From: Hoyosella altamirensis
GTDB taxonomy: Bacteria; Actinomycetota; Actinomycetes; Mycobacteriales; Mycobacteriaceae
Reading direction: 5' to 3'
Length of the DNA stretch: 64,000 bases
Assembly: GCF_014191505.1 (NCBI RefSeq)
Contig: NZ_JACHWS010000003.1
Location: 310,001 to 374,000 of the forward strand
The translations under genes and the position numbers were made by a program. The notes beneath the pieces were generated by a model, which ran no database searches, was not told the origin of the DNA, and worked only from the letters and a program-made list of their open reading frames with translations. Of this stretch, positions 44,802-54,443 are shown piece after piece; the first letter of the stretch is position 1, and each line of letters starts with the position of its first letter.

Positions 44802-45464
44802 ATGAGAAACCGCAGCGAACTGGTCACGCGAATTGCTGGAGTATCAAGTCTTCTTGCCGGCACGATCATCACCGCGGGCATGGTGCTTTATGCCCTCGCG
44901 GACGCAGATCTTGAAACTGCGGTGAACTCGGGAGATATGGCCGCGTACTTCGACGCGGCGGTAGATAATCACCTGCTCGTCGTGACGTTGTTCTTGTGGA
45001 TGATCGCGTCGCTACTGATCGTGGCCGCAGCGGCTTCACTCGCTGTCTACACGCGCTCGCTCGCGGGGTGGCTGGGCACCGCCTCCGGGATAATAGGAGC
45101 TTCGGTCGCGCTGCCCACTTACCTCACTATGCTCGCACTTATCAACGTTGCCGCACCCAACGGTTCCCGCGAGGTCGCGGAGGTAATCGGATGGGCTGCC
45201 TCGCGTGGCGACTGGACGGCCACCGTACTACTGCTTTCACTCACCCCCATGCTCCTCAGCCTGTCCGGAGCATGGAATTCGCAGGTGCAGCGCTGGCTGG
45301 TGGCGCTGGGCGCGACAGCGGCCTTATCAGGTCTCACGGCGGTTGCAGCGTTGTTCGGGATCGTGCCCGCACCAGCGGGATACGCCATTCTTCTCGCTGG
45401 GCCACTCTGGCTGTTCGCGGCCGGAGCCGCCACGTTACGTGCGGCGGCTCCGACGGCGCCCTGA
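44802..45464 (+). CDS. Uncharacterised six-helix membrane protein
   Basis: 220 residues, all but short loops hydrophobic: helices around [102 protein letters not shown] and [20 protein letters not shown] (shortened segments). I do not recognise a named family. ATG 44802 is chosen over the frame start at 44700, which overlaps hisD. It diverges from hisD and ends 1 bp from the convergent DUF4185 gene. Confidence 0.7.
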   Translation: MRNRSELVTRIAGVSSLLAGTIITAGMVLYALADADLETAVNSGDMAAYFDAAVDNHLLVVTLFLWMIASLLIVAAAASLAVYTRSLAGWLGTASGIIGASVALPTYLTMLALINVAAPNGSREVAEVIGWAASRGDWTATVLLLSLTPMLLSLSGAWNSQVQRWLVALGATAALSGLTAVAALFGIVPAPAGYAILLAGPLWLFAAGAATLRAAAPTAP

Positions 45465-45465
45465 G

Positions 45466-46836
45466 TCAGAACGGGAAGGACTGGAGGCTTCCAGAGTCCA
45501 AGTTCTGCGCCGACGGACCGCTCAGAGAACCACCACCACCGGATGGTGGATCCTGACTCAGGGTCGTGCGCATGAACAGAACGTTGTAATCGGACCAGCG
45601 TGACACCGTGAAGTACAGCTGGTTGCCCGATGACCACGGGTGGATGTAGGGGGCGTAAAGCCCGCCCGGCCATGCTATCGCCGTCATGATCGTCTGTGCA
45701 CTACTCCACGGTCCTTGCGGCTGACTGGCGGTGCGCATAACGACACTGCCTACGCCGTTTGTATACATCGCGATGTATTTGCCGAGGTAGTCGTTCCATT
45801 GAACCGACATTTCACTGACGGGCGCACTGATCACGTTGCGCGCTGCCCCTGGATCAGCCCTCACCCACGATGAACCGTTCCAGTAGTCGTACTTCTGCAG
45901 TTCGAGGATGTCCTCCTCGAGGACGCGGGCGACGCGTGCCGCACCGCTGCGACCCGAAGGTGTCCCAAAGGTGTAGACGTATCCGTCGCGTTTGACGTAT
46001 GCCGTCATCTGAAAGTTCTGGTTACCCGGAATAACGGTGGCGCCCGAGATCCCGCTGTTCTGATTGAACCGGATCGTTCCTGGATCGACTTCCCAAGTCT
46101 CGCCATTGTCTTCGGACACAGCGATCGCCGAGAAGTTCGTTGTCCACTGGCCTGGGGTGCCCCACTGCCGGACCGACATGAAGTTGATGTACTGCGTCGT
46201 ACCCACGGAGATTCCGGCGGTGGGGATCACAGTGATCTCGGTCGGTGCCAACTCCAGGCTATCGATGATCTGTTTGGAGAAGTTCGGCCTATCGACAGTG
46301 ACCGGTGAGCCACCCTGGAGGTAGTCGGCATCTTCTTCTGTCAAGGGGTCCGGGACGGACATCCCATCCGACAGCGTGGTGTCGCCCGAGCGCATCAGAG
46401 TGTTGTACCGCCACTCATTGCCGGGGAGGGAACAGTCGCCGAAGGTGTCACCGTAGGCAATGAGGACCTGGCGTTCGGCACCGCTCTCCCCGTTGTCCCA
46501 CATGATCCCAAGATCAGTACCCGAGATGCCGAACCGTTCGACTGTCGCGTTATCGCTGCGCGGACCGGTCAGCATCCCGACAAGCGAAGCTGGCGAAGCA
46601 GATTGGGCGCTGAACAATTCATCTTGCGGTTCACTTCCAACCGGGCCATCTGCCGTAATCGGCTTACGCCCCAGCGGAGTTCCCTCCACTTCAGCTTCGT
46701 CGGATTCGGTGGACGAGGCCGTGACGCCTGAGCATGGCGCTGCGCTAGCCGTCGCCGGCATGGCAGCCGGGACGACAACCCCGCCGGCTACCACAGCCGC
46801 GGCCAGCCAGAGCGATTGGGTGGAAAGGGATCTCAT
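45466..46836 (-). CDS. Secreted DUF4185 protein, possible endo-D-arabinanase
   Basis: 456 residues. The signal peptide ends near ATASAAP; a low-complexity linker is followed by a beta-propeller-like DUF4185 domain (about 100-420) with GISGTDLGIMWDNGES, IAYGDTFGDCSLPG, WRYNTLMRSGDTTL, EDNGETWEVDPG and WNDYLGKYIAMYTNGVG. As I recall, DUF4185 members (GH183) were recently shown to cleave mycobacterial D-arabinan, so this could remodel arabinogalactan or lipoarabinomannan. The Gly/Ser/Phe tail GGGGSLSG ... SFPF looks unstructured. It lies 16 bp after the subtilase stop and is probably co-expressed with it. Confidence 0.8.
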   Translation of the reverse strand: MRSLSTQSLWLAAAVVAGGVVVPAAMPATASAAPCSGVTASSTESDEAEVEGTPLGRKPITADGPVGSEPQDELFSAQSASPASLVGMLTGPRSDNATVERFGISGTDLGIMWDNGESGAERQVLIAYGDTFGDCSLPGNEWRYNTLMRSGDTTLSDGMSVPDPLTEEDADYLQGGSPVTVDRPNFSKQIIDSLELAPTEITVIPTAGISVGTTQYINFMSVRQWGTPGQWTTNFSAIAVSEDNGETWEVDPGTIRFNQNSGISGATVIPGNQNFQMTAYVKRDGYVYTFGTPSGRSGAARVARVLEEDILELQKYDYWNGSSWVRADPGAARNVISAPVSEMSVQWNDYLGKYIAMYTNGVGSVVMRTASQPQGPWSSAQTIMTAIAWPGGLYAPYIHPWSSGNQLYFTVSRWSDYNVLFMRTTLSQDPPSGGGGSLSGPSAQNLDSGSLQSFPF

Positions 46837-46852
46837 GCGGACTCCTCGTTAT

Positions 46853-48223
46853 CTAGCAGCCACCGAGGCTGCCCATGGGACGGCAGGGCTCAGGTTCCGG
46901 CGTGGGTTCAGGGTCAGTCGTGGGAGAAGGCGCGACGTCCGTATGGACGAGGTAGCCGTAATAGTTGCTTCCAGGAGAGTTCCGTGGGTCTCCAGTGAAT
47001 CCGTAGCTCGCCGGACGCGTCGCGGCGTGACTGCGGACCGTCTGGCCAATCTGCGCGGGTAGGAGACCACTACATGGACCGGGCACACCCCCGCTGCCGA
47101 GGCAAAGCGCCACGACCCCTGTGACGTGCGGGGCGGCCATTGAACTGCCAGATAGTGTGGTGACGCCGCCGCCGACCCGTGTCGATGAGATACACACGCC
47201 AGGCGCAGCGATCGTGTGGGCGATCGCGCCCGAAGTCCTCGCGAAATTCGTGAATGTCGCTGCGGTGTCGTCTGACTCAGCGGAATCGCAGGAGGGTCGG
47301 CCTCCGGTCCCGCCTGGACGGCCATCGCTGTCTGACATCGCTGTCACTGTCAGCACTTCCGGGTAGGCAGCAGGGATCGCTCCTGAAATCGAGGTCCGGT
47401 CGTTCCCTGCCGATACGACGTAGGTGGTGCCGCGCTCGGTGGACCTGCAGATCGCGAGGTGCAGTGGATCGTTATTGGTTCTGCCGCAGTTGTTGTCGTT
47501 ACTTCCGGTCGTCCCGAGGCTCACATTCGCGACCTTGATTCCGAGATTTTCGGCGTTCGCGGTCACCCAGTCGATGCCGCAGATCAGCTGCGAAATTGTG
47601 CCGACACCGGCGCTGTCGAGGACTTTGACTGAATACAGGCGGGTGTTTGGTGCAACCCCGACAGTGTCGGAGCCGGAATTGCGCGCACCGATAATGCCGG
47701 CAACGTGCGTTCCATGCCCGTTCGCGTCTTGCGAGGTGCCGCCGCTAGCCGTGCAGTCGGTGCCTGCCACTGCATTGAGGTCCGGGTTCTGCAGGTCTAT
47801 TCCCGTATCGATGACCGCGACTGCGGCATCGCTGGCTGGGCTGACTGTTGTTGCAGTGGCGGCTTCAATTCGCCTGACGCCGGTGGGCACTGATTCACCA
47901 TTTGAGATGGGGACACTCGCGATGTGTGCGGCAACAGCGCGGTCTTGAGCGATGAAAGCGACGTCCGGGTCCTGTGCTAGTCGATCTCGGACCGCGGAGG
48001 GCATGCGGGCGGAGAATCCGCGGATCGCGTGACTGTAGTTGCGGTTACTGCTGATTCCGTAGGCACGTTCGACTGCGACCGTCTTAGCGTGGGTGTTGAC
48101 CTGCTCGTTGAACACCACGATGTATGCGTCGTTCTGGTCTGCTGCCGCCATCGGAGCGCCGATCAGCGCTAATCCACCAAGTAAAACTGATGCTGAAAGC
48201 GCTCCGAGCAGGGTTCGGCGCAT
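46853..48223 (-). CDS. Secreted subtilisin-family serine protease (S8)
   Basis: 456 residues. The signal peptide MRRTLLGALSASVLLGG ... PMAAA is followed by an inhibitor I9 prodomain (AYIVVFNEQVNTHAKTVAVE ... DVAFIAQD) and a proteinase-K-like domain with Asp139 (AVIDTGID), His170 (GHGTHVAGI) and Ser361 (LSGSSMAAPHV). Even cysteine count suggests disulfides. The tail is a Pro/Glu linker (PSPTTDPEPTPEPEP) ending CRPMGSLGGC. ATG 48223 has GGAGG 7 nt upstream. The enzyme should be secreted and self-processed. Confidence 0.92.
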   Translation of the reverse strand: MRRTLLGALSASVLLGGLALIGAPMAAADQNDAYIVVFNEQVNTHAKTVAVERAYGISSNRNYSHAIRGFSARMPSAVRDRLAQDPDVAFIAQDRAVAAHIASVPISNGESVPTGVRRIEAATATTVSPASDAAVAVIDTGIDLQNPDLNAVAGTDCTASGGTSQDANGHGTHVAGIIGARNSGSDTVGVAPNTRLYSVKVLDSAGVGTISQLICGIDWVTANAENLGIKVANVSLGTTGSNDNNCGRTNNDPLHLAICRSTERGTTYVVSAGNDRTSISGAIPAAYPEVLTVTAMSDSDGRPGGTGGRPSCDSAESDDTAATFTNFARTSGAIAHTIAAPGVCISSTRVGGGVTTLSGSSMAAPHVTGVVALCLGSGGVPGPCSGLLPAQIGQTVRSHAATRPASYGFTGDPRNSPGSNYYGYLVHTDVAPSPTTDPEPTPEPEPCRPMGSLGGC

Positions 48224-48374
48224 TGAGTAGCCTCCACAATTGAGCACAACGACAAGCGCGCACCGATCGCCCCGTTGAGGGCAGCGCGCGAAGTCTCAGC
48301 GTATGAGTGGACACTCAGGAGGACGGCTCGGTTACGCCCGCGTCTGGGAGTTGTGACCGTATTGGCGGCTTCAG

Positions 48375-48854
48375 TTAACCGCGGCGTGACTCAATTTGCA
48401 GTGCCGTGGCAGCCTGCGCGATTCCGCGGGCCGCCGCGAAGGATAGTTCCGCGATGTCGAACCGCTCCCGCCACAACGCGATCTTCCCGTCGACGAGCTC
48501 GAAAGTCCCCCAGGTCCAGAAGTCGACGGGAATCGGCCCAAGCTCAATTGTGTGGGTGCGCTCCGTGAGCACGACTCCCCCATTGGCCGCGATGTTGTGC
48601 GTCTGTATGGAAATGCGCCTCGCGAGCAGCCGCAGCAGTTGAAGCTGACGCGCGACCGCGGCCTTGCCATGTACGGGCGGGAGCGGCGCCGGGTGGAATA
48701 CGACGTCCTCATGGAGGTGCGACAGACAGATCTCGATGTCGCCTTCCTGCAGCGCCGCCACGAATTCGCGAACAACATCAAAGGGGTCACCGGGCACCGC
48801 GAGCGCCGATGATGTCACCTGTGCCAGGTGGGTTGTTTGCGAAGTTTCCGTCAT
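48375..48854 (-). CDS. Limonene-1,2-epoxide hydrolase-like (EphG-type) protein
   Basis: 159-residue NTF2-like fold of the LEH family: PFDVVREFVAALQEGDIEICLSHL, DVVFHPAPLPPVHG, VVLTERTHTIELGP and FWTWGTFELVDGKIALWRERFD. The Arg/Asp dyad positions (ERTH and WRERFD) fit LEH-type epoxide hydrolases such as mycobacterial EphG. ATG 48854 is preceded by GGAGGT with no spacer, so the true start could be GTG at MTETS +11 codons or an upstream codon. Isolated gene; substrate unknown (sterol or fatty epoxides are possible). Confidence 0.75.
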   Translation of the reverse strand: MTETSQTTHLAQVTSSALAVPGDPFDVVREFVAALQEGDIEICLSHLHEDVVFHPAPLPPVHGKAAVARQLQLLRLLARRISIQTHNIAANGGVVLTERTHTIELGPIPVDFWTWGTFELVDGKIALWRERFDIAELSFAAARGIAQAATALQIESRRG

Positions 48855-48966
48855 ACCTCCGGAAAGTACGCCGCCGACATAGCGCGGTTCAAGCGCGCAG
48901 CAGGGAATACGACGAAAATGTGACGACCGATACCAACGCTGTGGAGCCACTTCTCGCAGTGAGCAG

Positions 48967-49833
48967 TCACGGTATGTCGAGCCCCAGGTCCATCACGGTC
49001 ACCGAGTGTGTGAGCGCGCCGACAGCAAGGTAGTCGACGCCCGTCGCGGCGTACTCACGTGCCACCTCGATACTCAGCCCGCCAGATGACTCCAAGCGCG
49101 TTGAGGGCGCTATTCGATCACGTCGCTGCACAGCAATCTGGGTTTGCCAGACTGGGAAGTTGTCGAGGAGGACCAGTTCCGCTCCAGCCGCGAGCACCTC
49201 GTTCAGCTGCTCAAGCGAGTCCACTTCGACCTCACACGGGACCCCGGGGAACTGTGTGCGTACGGCTGTTAGAGCAGCGACGACAGATCCGGCGGCGGCC
49301 ACATGGTTGTCTTTTATCAGTGCGGCATCGCCGAGTGCCATGCGGTGGTTCACGCCGCCGCCGACGCGCACCGCATACTTCTGCAGCACACGCAGCCCGG
49401 GCAGCGTCTTGCGGGTATCCCGGATTTGCGCGCCAGTCCCGGAAACTTCATCTACCCACCGAGCGGTTTCGCTGGCGATGCCGGAAAGATGACACAGGAG
49501 ATTCAGCAATGTGCGTTCTGCGGTAAGGAGCCCGCGTGTAGGAGCTTTCACTGAAAGCACCACGTCCCCCGGGGTAACACGCGCTCCGTCCTCGACCGCG
49601 CTGAGGAGAGCGTAACCGTCCGCTCCTAACACTTCGTCTAGCACGAGGCTGGCAACGCCAATCCCAGCGATAGTGCCGTCAACTCGGGAGACCACCTGCG
49701 CTTCGGTGATCGCGTCTTCGCTCACCGTCGCGAGAGTTGTGACGTCTGGACCGTAGCGAAGGTCTTCGTCGAGAGCGATGCGCACGACACGGAGAGCCTC
49801 GGTGAGTTCCGCTTCAGTGAGGGCTTCACACAC
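48967..49833 (-). CDS. nadC: Nicotinate-nucleotide pyrophosphorylase
   Basis: 288-residue quinolinate phosphoribosyltransferase. Seen: ALDEDLRYGPDVTT, LLTAERTLLNLLCHLSGIA, DTRKTLPGLRVLQKYAVRVGGGVNHRMAL (two parts), IKDNHV, CEVEVDSLEQLNEVLAAGA and LESSGGLSIEVAREYAATGVD. GTG 49833 overlaps the nadB end by 8 bp, with GGAGGT 8 nt upstream. Third gene of the de novo NAD operon nadA-nadB-nadC. Confidence 0.95.
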   Translation of the reverse strand: MCEALTEAELTEALRVVRIALDEDLRYGPDVTTLATVSEDAITEAQVVSRVDGTIAGIGVASLVLDEVLGADGYALLSAVEDGARVTPGDVVLSVKAPTRGLLTAERTLLNLLCHLSGIASETARWVDEVSGTGAQIRDTRKTLPGLRVLQKYAVRVGGGVNHRMALGDAALIKDNHVAAAGSVVAALTAVRTQFPGVPCEVEVDSLEQLNEVLAAGAELVLLDNFPVWQTQIAVQRRDRIAPSTRLESSGGLSIEVAREYAATGVDYLAVGALTHSVTVMDLGLDIP

Positions 49834-51406
49834 GAGCTGCGACCTCCAGGGAGTCGAGCGAGATCGTTCCGTCTCGCAGTGAGATGGGGATGCTGCGTGC
49901 GCATTCTGGGTCCGTGTAAGGGAAGTCGAGACGCGTATGGCTGCCGCGTGTTTCACGCCGCCACCGGGCGGCCGCGACAATGGCCGAAGCAGTGAGATGC
50001 AGGTTCTGATCTTCGTATATCCCCTGCGCCGCCGCGGCATTGGCGAGCGTACTCGCTGCAGAGGAAAGGCCCGTTTCATCGCGGACAACGCCGGCATGCT
50101 GACTCATCATGCGCTGCAAGACAACTCGCGGCAGGACCGGACCGGCGGGTTCAGACCATTCGGCTTCCGTCCGTGACCTAGGACCTCGGCTGACTCGACT
50201 TACTACGGCCTCGCCGACGCGTTCCCCCACTACGACCGCTTCGAGGAGACTATTGGAAGCGAGGCGATTGGCGCCGTGGAGCCCCGTGCGTGCCGCCTCT
50301 CCTACCGCGTATAGACCTGGAATGCTCGATGCCCCATTGACATCCGTCATTACTCCGCCGCAGTGGTAATGAGCTCCCGGAGCGACCGGGATCAAGTCAG
50401 ATTGCGGGTCAATCCCTTCCCGCGCACACAACATGGCAATCGTCGGGAATCGCTGCGCAAAACGATCTATTCTGCGTGCATCAAGATAGACATGCGCGGC
50501 ACCGATTTCCCGCATACGTGAGGCGATGGCCCGGGCCACAACATCACGTGGCGCTAAGTCACCGCGCGGGTCGCCGTCAGTGATTGCCCGACCGTCGATG
50601 TCGACGAGCCGTCCCCCTTCGCCACGAACCGCTTCGCTGATCAGCGGGCGGGTGCCGGAGCCGGTCGGTGAGTACAGCATCGTCGGATGGAACTGAATGA
50701 ACTCGACGTCCGTGACCGTCGCTCCTGCGCGAAGCGCCAGCGCGATTCCGTCAGCGGTTGCCGCGCCGGGGTTCGTGGTGACCGAATACAGCTGACCGAT
50801 GCCGCCCGTCGCGAGGACCACCGCCGGCGCGTGGATGAGCCCCCGCGCGCCAGTCGTATCGACGACGGACACGCCAGTGACCTCACCGGCCGCTACACCG
50901 ATAGCAACGACGTTGTGGTGGTCGAGAACCGTCAAACGGCGGGATGCATGCTCCAGCGCACGCTGGATCTCTGCTCCTGTCGCATCACCCCCGGCATGAA
51001 TGATGCGACGCTCGGAGTGGCCACCTTCGCGGGTCCGCAACAACCCATCGGGCCCCTCGTCGAAGTGGGCGCCGCGAGCACGAAGTCGCCAGATCGCCTC
51101 CGCTCCTTCGGTCAGGATGACGGTCGCCGCATGGCCATCGACGAGTCCCCCACCTGCCGCGACGGTGTCGCCGAAGTGCTGCGGCACGCTATCGCTGGGC
51201 ACTGAGCCGTCGACGACAGCCACGCCCCCCTGCGCGAGCGCCGTGGCCGTATCCCCGTGTGACGCTTTACGGACCACGATGACTTTCAGACCACGCGCGT
51301 GTGCCCGCAGAGCTGCCGTCAGACCAGCGATGCCAGCTCCCACGATGACGACATCAGCGTGACGTTCCCACTCGCGGCGAGTTCCCCCTGATCGGGGGCT
51401 CATCAC
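49826..51406 (-). CDS. nadB: L-aspartate oxidase
   Basis: 526-residue flavoprotein making iminoaspartate. FAD fold [21 protein letters not shown], the [17 protein letters not shown] active loop, [35 protein letters not shown], the catalytic-arginine region GGEGGRLVD-like (here RGEGGRLVD) and [33 protein letters not shown] 51406 overlaps the nadA stop (GTGA); ATG 51403 is next in frame. The partner NadA is encoded just upstream. Confidence 0.95.
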   Translation of the reverse strand: MMSPRSGGTRREWERHADVVIVGAGIAGLTAALRAHARGLKVIVVRKASHGDTATALAQGGVAVVDGSVPSDSVPQHFGDTVAAGGGLVDGHAATVILTEGAEAIWRLRARGAHFDEGPDGLLRTREGGHSERRIIHAGGDATGAEIQRALEHASRRLTVLDHHNVVAIGVAAGEVTGVSVVDTTGARGLIHAPAVVLATGGIGQLYSVTTNPGAATADGIALALRAGATVTDVEFIQFHPTMLYSPTGSGTRPLISEAVRGEGGRLVDIDGRAITDGDPRGDLAPRDVVARAIASRMREIGAAHVYLDARRIDRFAQRFPTIAMLCAREGIDPQSDLIPVAPGAHYHCGGVMTDVNGASSIPGLYAVGEAARTGLHGANRLASNSLLEAVVVGERVGEAVVSRVSRGPRSRTEAEWSEPAGPVLPRVVLQRMMSQHAGVVRDETGLSSAASTLANAAAAQGIYEDQNLHLTASAIVAAARWRRETRGSHTRLDFPYTDPECARSIPISLRDGTISLDSLEVAARV

Positions 51407-52464
51407 TCACCGCCGCCGGAACTACCGATCGAAATCATGCGCTGCACCGACTGCCGTGCCTTCGCTGCGGTTTCGGCATCGACATGGACCTCGTCCGCAT
51501 TCTGGACAAGGCTGCGCAGCAGCGCGGCCGGGGTGATCATCTTCATGTACTTGCATGAAGCTCGATCGTTGACCGCCTGAAAGTCGATGTCCGGTGCCGC
51601 TCGGCGCAGCTGGTGCAGCATTCCGACCTCGGTGGCAACGAGAACCTGGCGAGCCCCCGTCGACCGGGCGGCGTCGAGCATGCCACCCGTGGACAGGATC
51701 TTCACGCGATCTTCGGGCACCGCTCCTTCGCCAGCTAGGTACAGCGCCGATGTCGCACAGCCACACTCGGGGTGCACGAAGAGGTCAGCGTCGGGGTGCG
51801 AGCGTGCCTGGTCGGCGAGCTCATCGCCGTTGATGCCTGCGTGGACGTGGCATTCTCCGGCCCATATGTGCAGGTTCTTCCGTCCGGTGACACGCTTGAC
51901 GTGAGCCCCGAGGAACTGGTCTGGCAGGAAAAGAATGTCGCGATCAGGCTCGATCGATGCGACGACGTCTACCGCATTCGATGAGGTGCAGCAGATGTCT
52001 GTCAGCGCCTTCACCTCCGCAGTGGTGTTGACGTACGACACCACAACGGCTCCGGGGTGCTCGTCTTTCCATTCGCGGAGCTCGTCCGCACTGATGGAAT
52101 CAGCAAGCGAGCAACCAGCGCGCTGATCCGGTATCAGCACCGTCTTCTCTGGCGAAAGGATCTTCGCGGTTTCGGCCATGAAATGCACGCCGCAGAACAC
52201 AATGGTGCTCTCCGGAGCGTCAGCAGCAATTCGGGACAGCGCCAGCGAGTCGCCGACGTGGTCGGCAACATCCTGGATTTCGGGCAGCTGGTAATTGTGC
52301 GCAAGGATCGTCGCGTTGCGTTCACGCGCGAGCCTCCGCACTTCTTGGGCCCACTCCGGCCCCCCAGTGACCCCGCCGAAGCCGCCGGGGCCGTCCTCGA
52401 CCTGGCCGAGCAGTTCAAGGGTCGTCTCCGTCAGAAACGGCGCTGCTGTTGTCGCGGTCGTCAT
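51403..52464 (-). CDS. nadA: Quinolinate synthase
   Basis: 353-residue 4Fe-4S enzyme condensing iminoaspartate with DHAP. Repeated triangular domains: [50 protein letters not shown], with cluster cysteines in [20 protein letters not shown] and the C-terminal SCKYMKM (the pattern of long-form NadA). First gene of nadABC. The start at 52464 is 109 bp from the divergent nrtR; the palindrome between them is the likely control site. Confidence 0.94.
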   Translation of the reverse strand: MTTATTAAPFLTETTLELLGQVEDGPGGFGGVTGGPEWAQEVRRLARERNATILAHNYQLPEIQDVADHVGDSLALSRIAADAPESTIVFCGVHFMAETAKILSPEKTVLIPDQRAGCSLADSISADELREWKDEHPGAVVVSYVNTTAEVKALTDICCTSSNAVDVVASIEPDRDILFLPDQFLGAHVKRVTGRKNLHIWAGECHVHAGINGDELADQARSHPDADLFVHPECGCATSALYLAGEGAVPEDRVKILSTGGMLDAARSTGARQVLVATEVGMLHQLRRAAPDIDFQAVNDRASCKYMKMITPAALLRSLVQNADEVHVDAETAAKARQSVQRMISIGSSGGGE

Positions 52465-52552
52465 GACCGTATCTCCTCACAATCAGACACCACCGGAGGT
52501 TTCCCGGTGTTTGCCATGGCCTGGCCGGGGTTTCGATTCGACCATCCCAGGT

Positions 52553-52572
52553 TTTCGACTTAGAATCGAAAA
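52553..52572. promoter_or_regulatory. Palindromic operator between nadA and nrtR (likely NrtR site)
   Basis: Perfect arms TTTTCGA-CTAGAA-TCGAAAA lie 1 bp before the nrtR GTG (52574). A partial copy, TTTCGATTCGA, occurs about 20 bp to the left (52532-52542), closer to nadA. NrtR proteins bind palindromes in the promoters of NAD genes and dissociate with ADP-ribose-type ligands, so this fits autoregulation plus nadABC repression. Assignment by position and symmetry. Confidence 0.65.
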
Positions 52573-52573
52573 C

Positions 52574-53290
52574 GTGATTGTCAATGGTAGCACCGTTCAC
52601 GAAGTCCTGGTAGCCGTGTTCCAAGTACGGCACCTGGGCGGCCATGACGATCCGAAACATCACAATGGTGCTGAACTGTGCGTTTTACTGTGGGAACGCG
52701 CCATGGCACCCATGGTCGGCATGTGGTCGCTGCCCGGTGGAAAACTTCGTTCTGACGAGGACCTGCCGACCTCCGCGCGCCGCCAGCTCGCGGAAAAGGT
52801 CGATGTCCGCGAACTTGCGCACCTCGAACAACTGTCCGTGTTCAGCGACCCCCACCGCGTCCCTGGGCGCCGCACCATCGCGTCGACATTCCTCGGACTC
52901 GTACCCTCCCCTGCCGAACCAGAGCTGCCGTCTGACACCACCTGGCATCCCGTCACAGCACTGCCGGAAATGGCCTTCGACCACCGAACTGTGGTCGACT
53001 ATGCGCATAGCCGTCTCGCCGCGAAGCTGTCCTACACAAACATCGGCTTTGCGCTCGCGCCGGAACAGTTCACCATCTCAACGTTAAAGTCCATCTACAG
53101 CGCTGCGCTGGGCTATCACGTTGATGCGACGAACCTGCAACGCGTACTTGGCCGCCGGGGCGTCATTACGCCGACCGGCTCTACAGCACCGTCAGGGCGT
53201 TCCGGTGGGCGTCCCGCCGCGGTATACCGATTCGCCGACTCCCGGTACCGGGTCACCGATGAGTTCGCCGCCCTGCGTCCCCCCGGGTGA
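52574..53290 (+). CDS. nrtR: NUDIX-related transcriptional regulator NrtR
   Basis: 238 residues. The N-terminal two thirds is a NUDIX fold (WSLPGGKLRSDEDLPTSARRQLAEKVDV) in which the canonical REUXEE catalytic glutamates are lost (RRQLAEK), as expected for a ligand sensor. The last 80 residues are a winged helix (FTISTLKSIYSAALGYHVDATNLQRVL; GRPAAVYRFADS). It diverges from nadABC, the classic setting for the NAD-repressor NrtR. GTG 52574 starts right after the palindrome, so the mRNA is probably leaderless or nearly so. Confidence 0.88.
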   Translation: MIVNGSTVHEVLVAVFQVRHLGGHDDPKHHNGAELCVLLWERAMAPMVGMWSLPGGKLRSDEDLPTSARRQLAEKVDVRELAHLEQLSVFSDPHRVPGRRTIASTFLGLVPSPAEPELPSDTTWHPVTALPEMAFDHRTVVDYAHSRLAAKLSYTNIGFALAPEQFTISTLKSIYSAALGYHVDATNLQRVLGRRGVITPTGSTAPSGRSGGRPAAVYRFADSRYRVTDEFAALRPPG

Positions 53291-53764
53291 CCTCCCTCCC
53301 GAGACTCCCAGATCGGGGTCCGAACTAACCCCAGCAGCGATGAAGTAGACAAACACCGCAACAAGCGGCTGAAAGATCAGCGCCTGCCATGCTGTCACTT
53401 CTGGTGGCAGCGAGACGATCGCCACGCCAGAGTCATCAAACGGATCAGGTACTCGCAGCTCAGCTAAAGCGCCGCCGAGTAGAGCTGCGATACCCGACCC
53501 CAACCCGGAGCCGCCAACGAGCATCAAAACCGCTGCCGGGCCGCGCCGCCGCCGCATCACCCACACCGCTGCGCCGCAGATCGCTCCCGCAACCGCGGTC
53601 ACGCCCACAAATATCGCCAGTGAATCGAACAGGTGCAGATTGTCACCGGGAAGCAGCGCCTGCCCTTGATCAGTGATGACGTATCTCGCTGGAGGTGCGA
53701 GCAGCGCCCACACCCCGGCCGCAACCACGCCCGCCACTACACACACCGCAAGGATCACCAGCAC
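53192..53764 (-). CDS. DUF2567 membrane protein
   Basis: 190 residues, four helices: LVILAVCVVAGVVAAGVWALL at the start, LAIFVGVTAVAGAICGAAVWV, AAVLMLVGGSGLGSGIAALLGGAL (shortened) and WQALIFQPLVAVFVYFIAAG; loop VITDQGQALLPGDNLHLFDSL is typical of DUF2567. The family sits next to nrtR in mycobacteria too. The last 33 codons, Gly/Pro-rich, overlap the end of nrtR on the other strand by 99 bp, a large convergent overlap. Function unknown. Confidence 0.78.
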   Translation of the reverse strand: MLVILAVCVVAGVVAAGVWALLAPPARYVITDQGQALLPGDNLHLFDSLAIFVGVTAVAGAICGAAVWVMRRRRGPAAVLMLVGGSGLGSGIAALLGGALAELRVPDPFDDSGVAIVSLPPEVTAWQALIFQPLVAVFVYFIAAGVSSDPDLGVSGGRSPGGTQGGELIGDPVPGVGESVYRGGTPTGTP

Positions 53765-53798
53765 ACGTTCACGGTACGCGAATGGTTAACTTAACCGA

Positions 53799-54443
53799 TC
53801 AGCGTCCGAGCCCTCGCAACAAGTTGTCGACGACCCGTTCAACAATCCCTTCAGTGTGCAGGTCGGGATAGTTCTGGTACACGATGATCGTGAGCAGTGG
53901 GCTCATGAACATGGCGACAGCAAGATCGAGGTCGATGTCGTCGCGCAGTTCTCCGCGTTCAACGCCAAGGCGGAACACTTCCTTGATGAAGGACCGGCGG
54001 CGCTCAATGAAGCGGTCGTGGTGACGCTTGAAGTCAGGATTCGCTGTCGACTCGAACATCATGCACTTCAGGACTTTCCGCTCTTTGTCGGTGAAACTGG
54101 TGCGGACGTTGCGACCGAGGGCAAGGAGATCGTCCCGTACCGAGGTGTGAGGAAGCGGGAAGTCCGGCGTGGACTTGATGCTGTCGACAGCTGTGGCGAC
54201 GAGTTCTTCTTTGGTTGACCACCTCCGGTATATCGTCGCTTTGGACACGCCCGAGCGCTCGGCTACTGCATCGACGCTGACATCGCTGATCGAGCCGTGC
54301 GCCGCAATTAGCTCAAGCACAGCGCTGAGGATCGCCTGGCTCGCAGCTTCACTGCGGGGCCGGCCTCGCGCTGCGGGGCTTGCGCAGTCCCGCGCAAGGT
54401 CTACGTCGCCAGGTTCTTGCGTCACGCTTACATCTTCCCTCAA
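53799..54443 (-). CDS. TetR-family transcriptional regulator
   Basis: 214 residues. The N-terminal HTH (SQAILSAVLELIAAHGSISD; VDAVAERSGVSKATIYRRWSTKEELV) follows an RGRPRSE basic lead; the rest is an all-helical ligand domain with FTDKERKVLKCMMFE. TTG 54443 overlaps the MFS stop (TTGA); GTG 54425 is an in-frame alternative with GAGGGAAG upstream. Co-transcribed with the efflux pump gene, which it probably represses. Confidence 0.9.
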   Translation of the reverse strand: MREDVSVTQEPGDVDLARDCASPAARGRPRSEAASQAILSAVLELIAAHGSISDVSVDAVAERSGVSKATIYRRWSTKEELVATAVDSIKSTPDFPLPHTSVRDDLLALGRNVRTSFTDKERKVLKCMMFESTANPDFKRHHDRFIERRRSFIKEVFRLGVERGELRDDIDLDLAVAMFMSPLLTIIVYQNYPDLHTEGIVERVVDNLLRGLGR

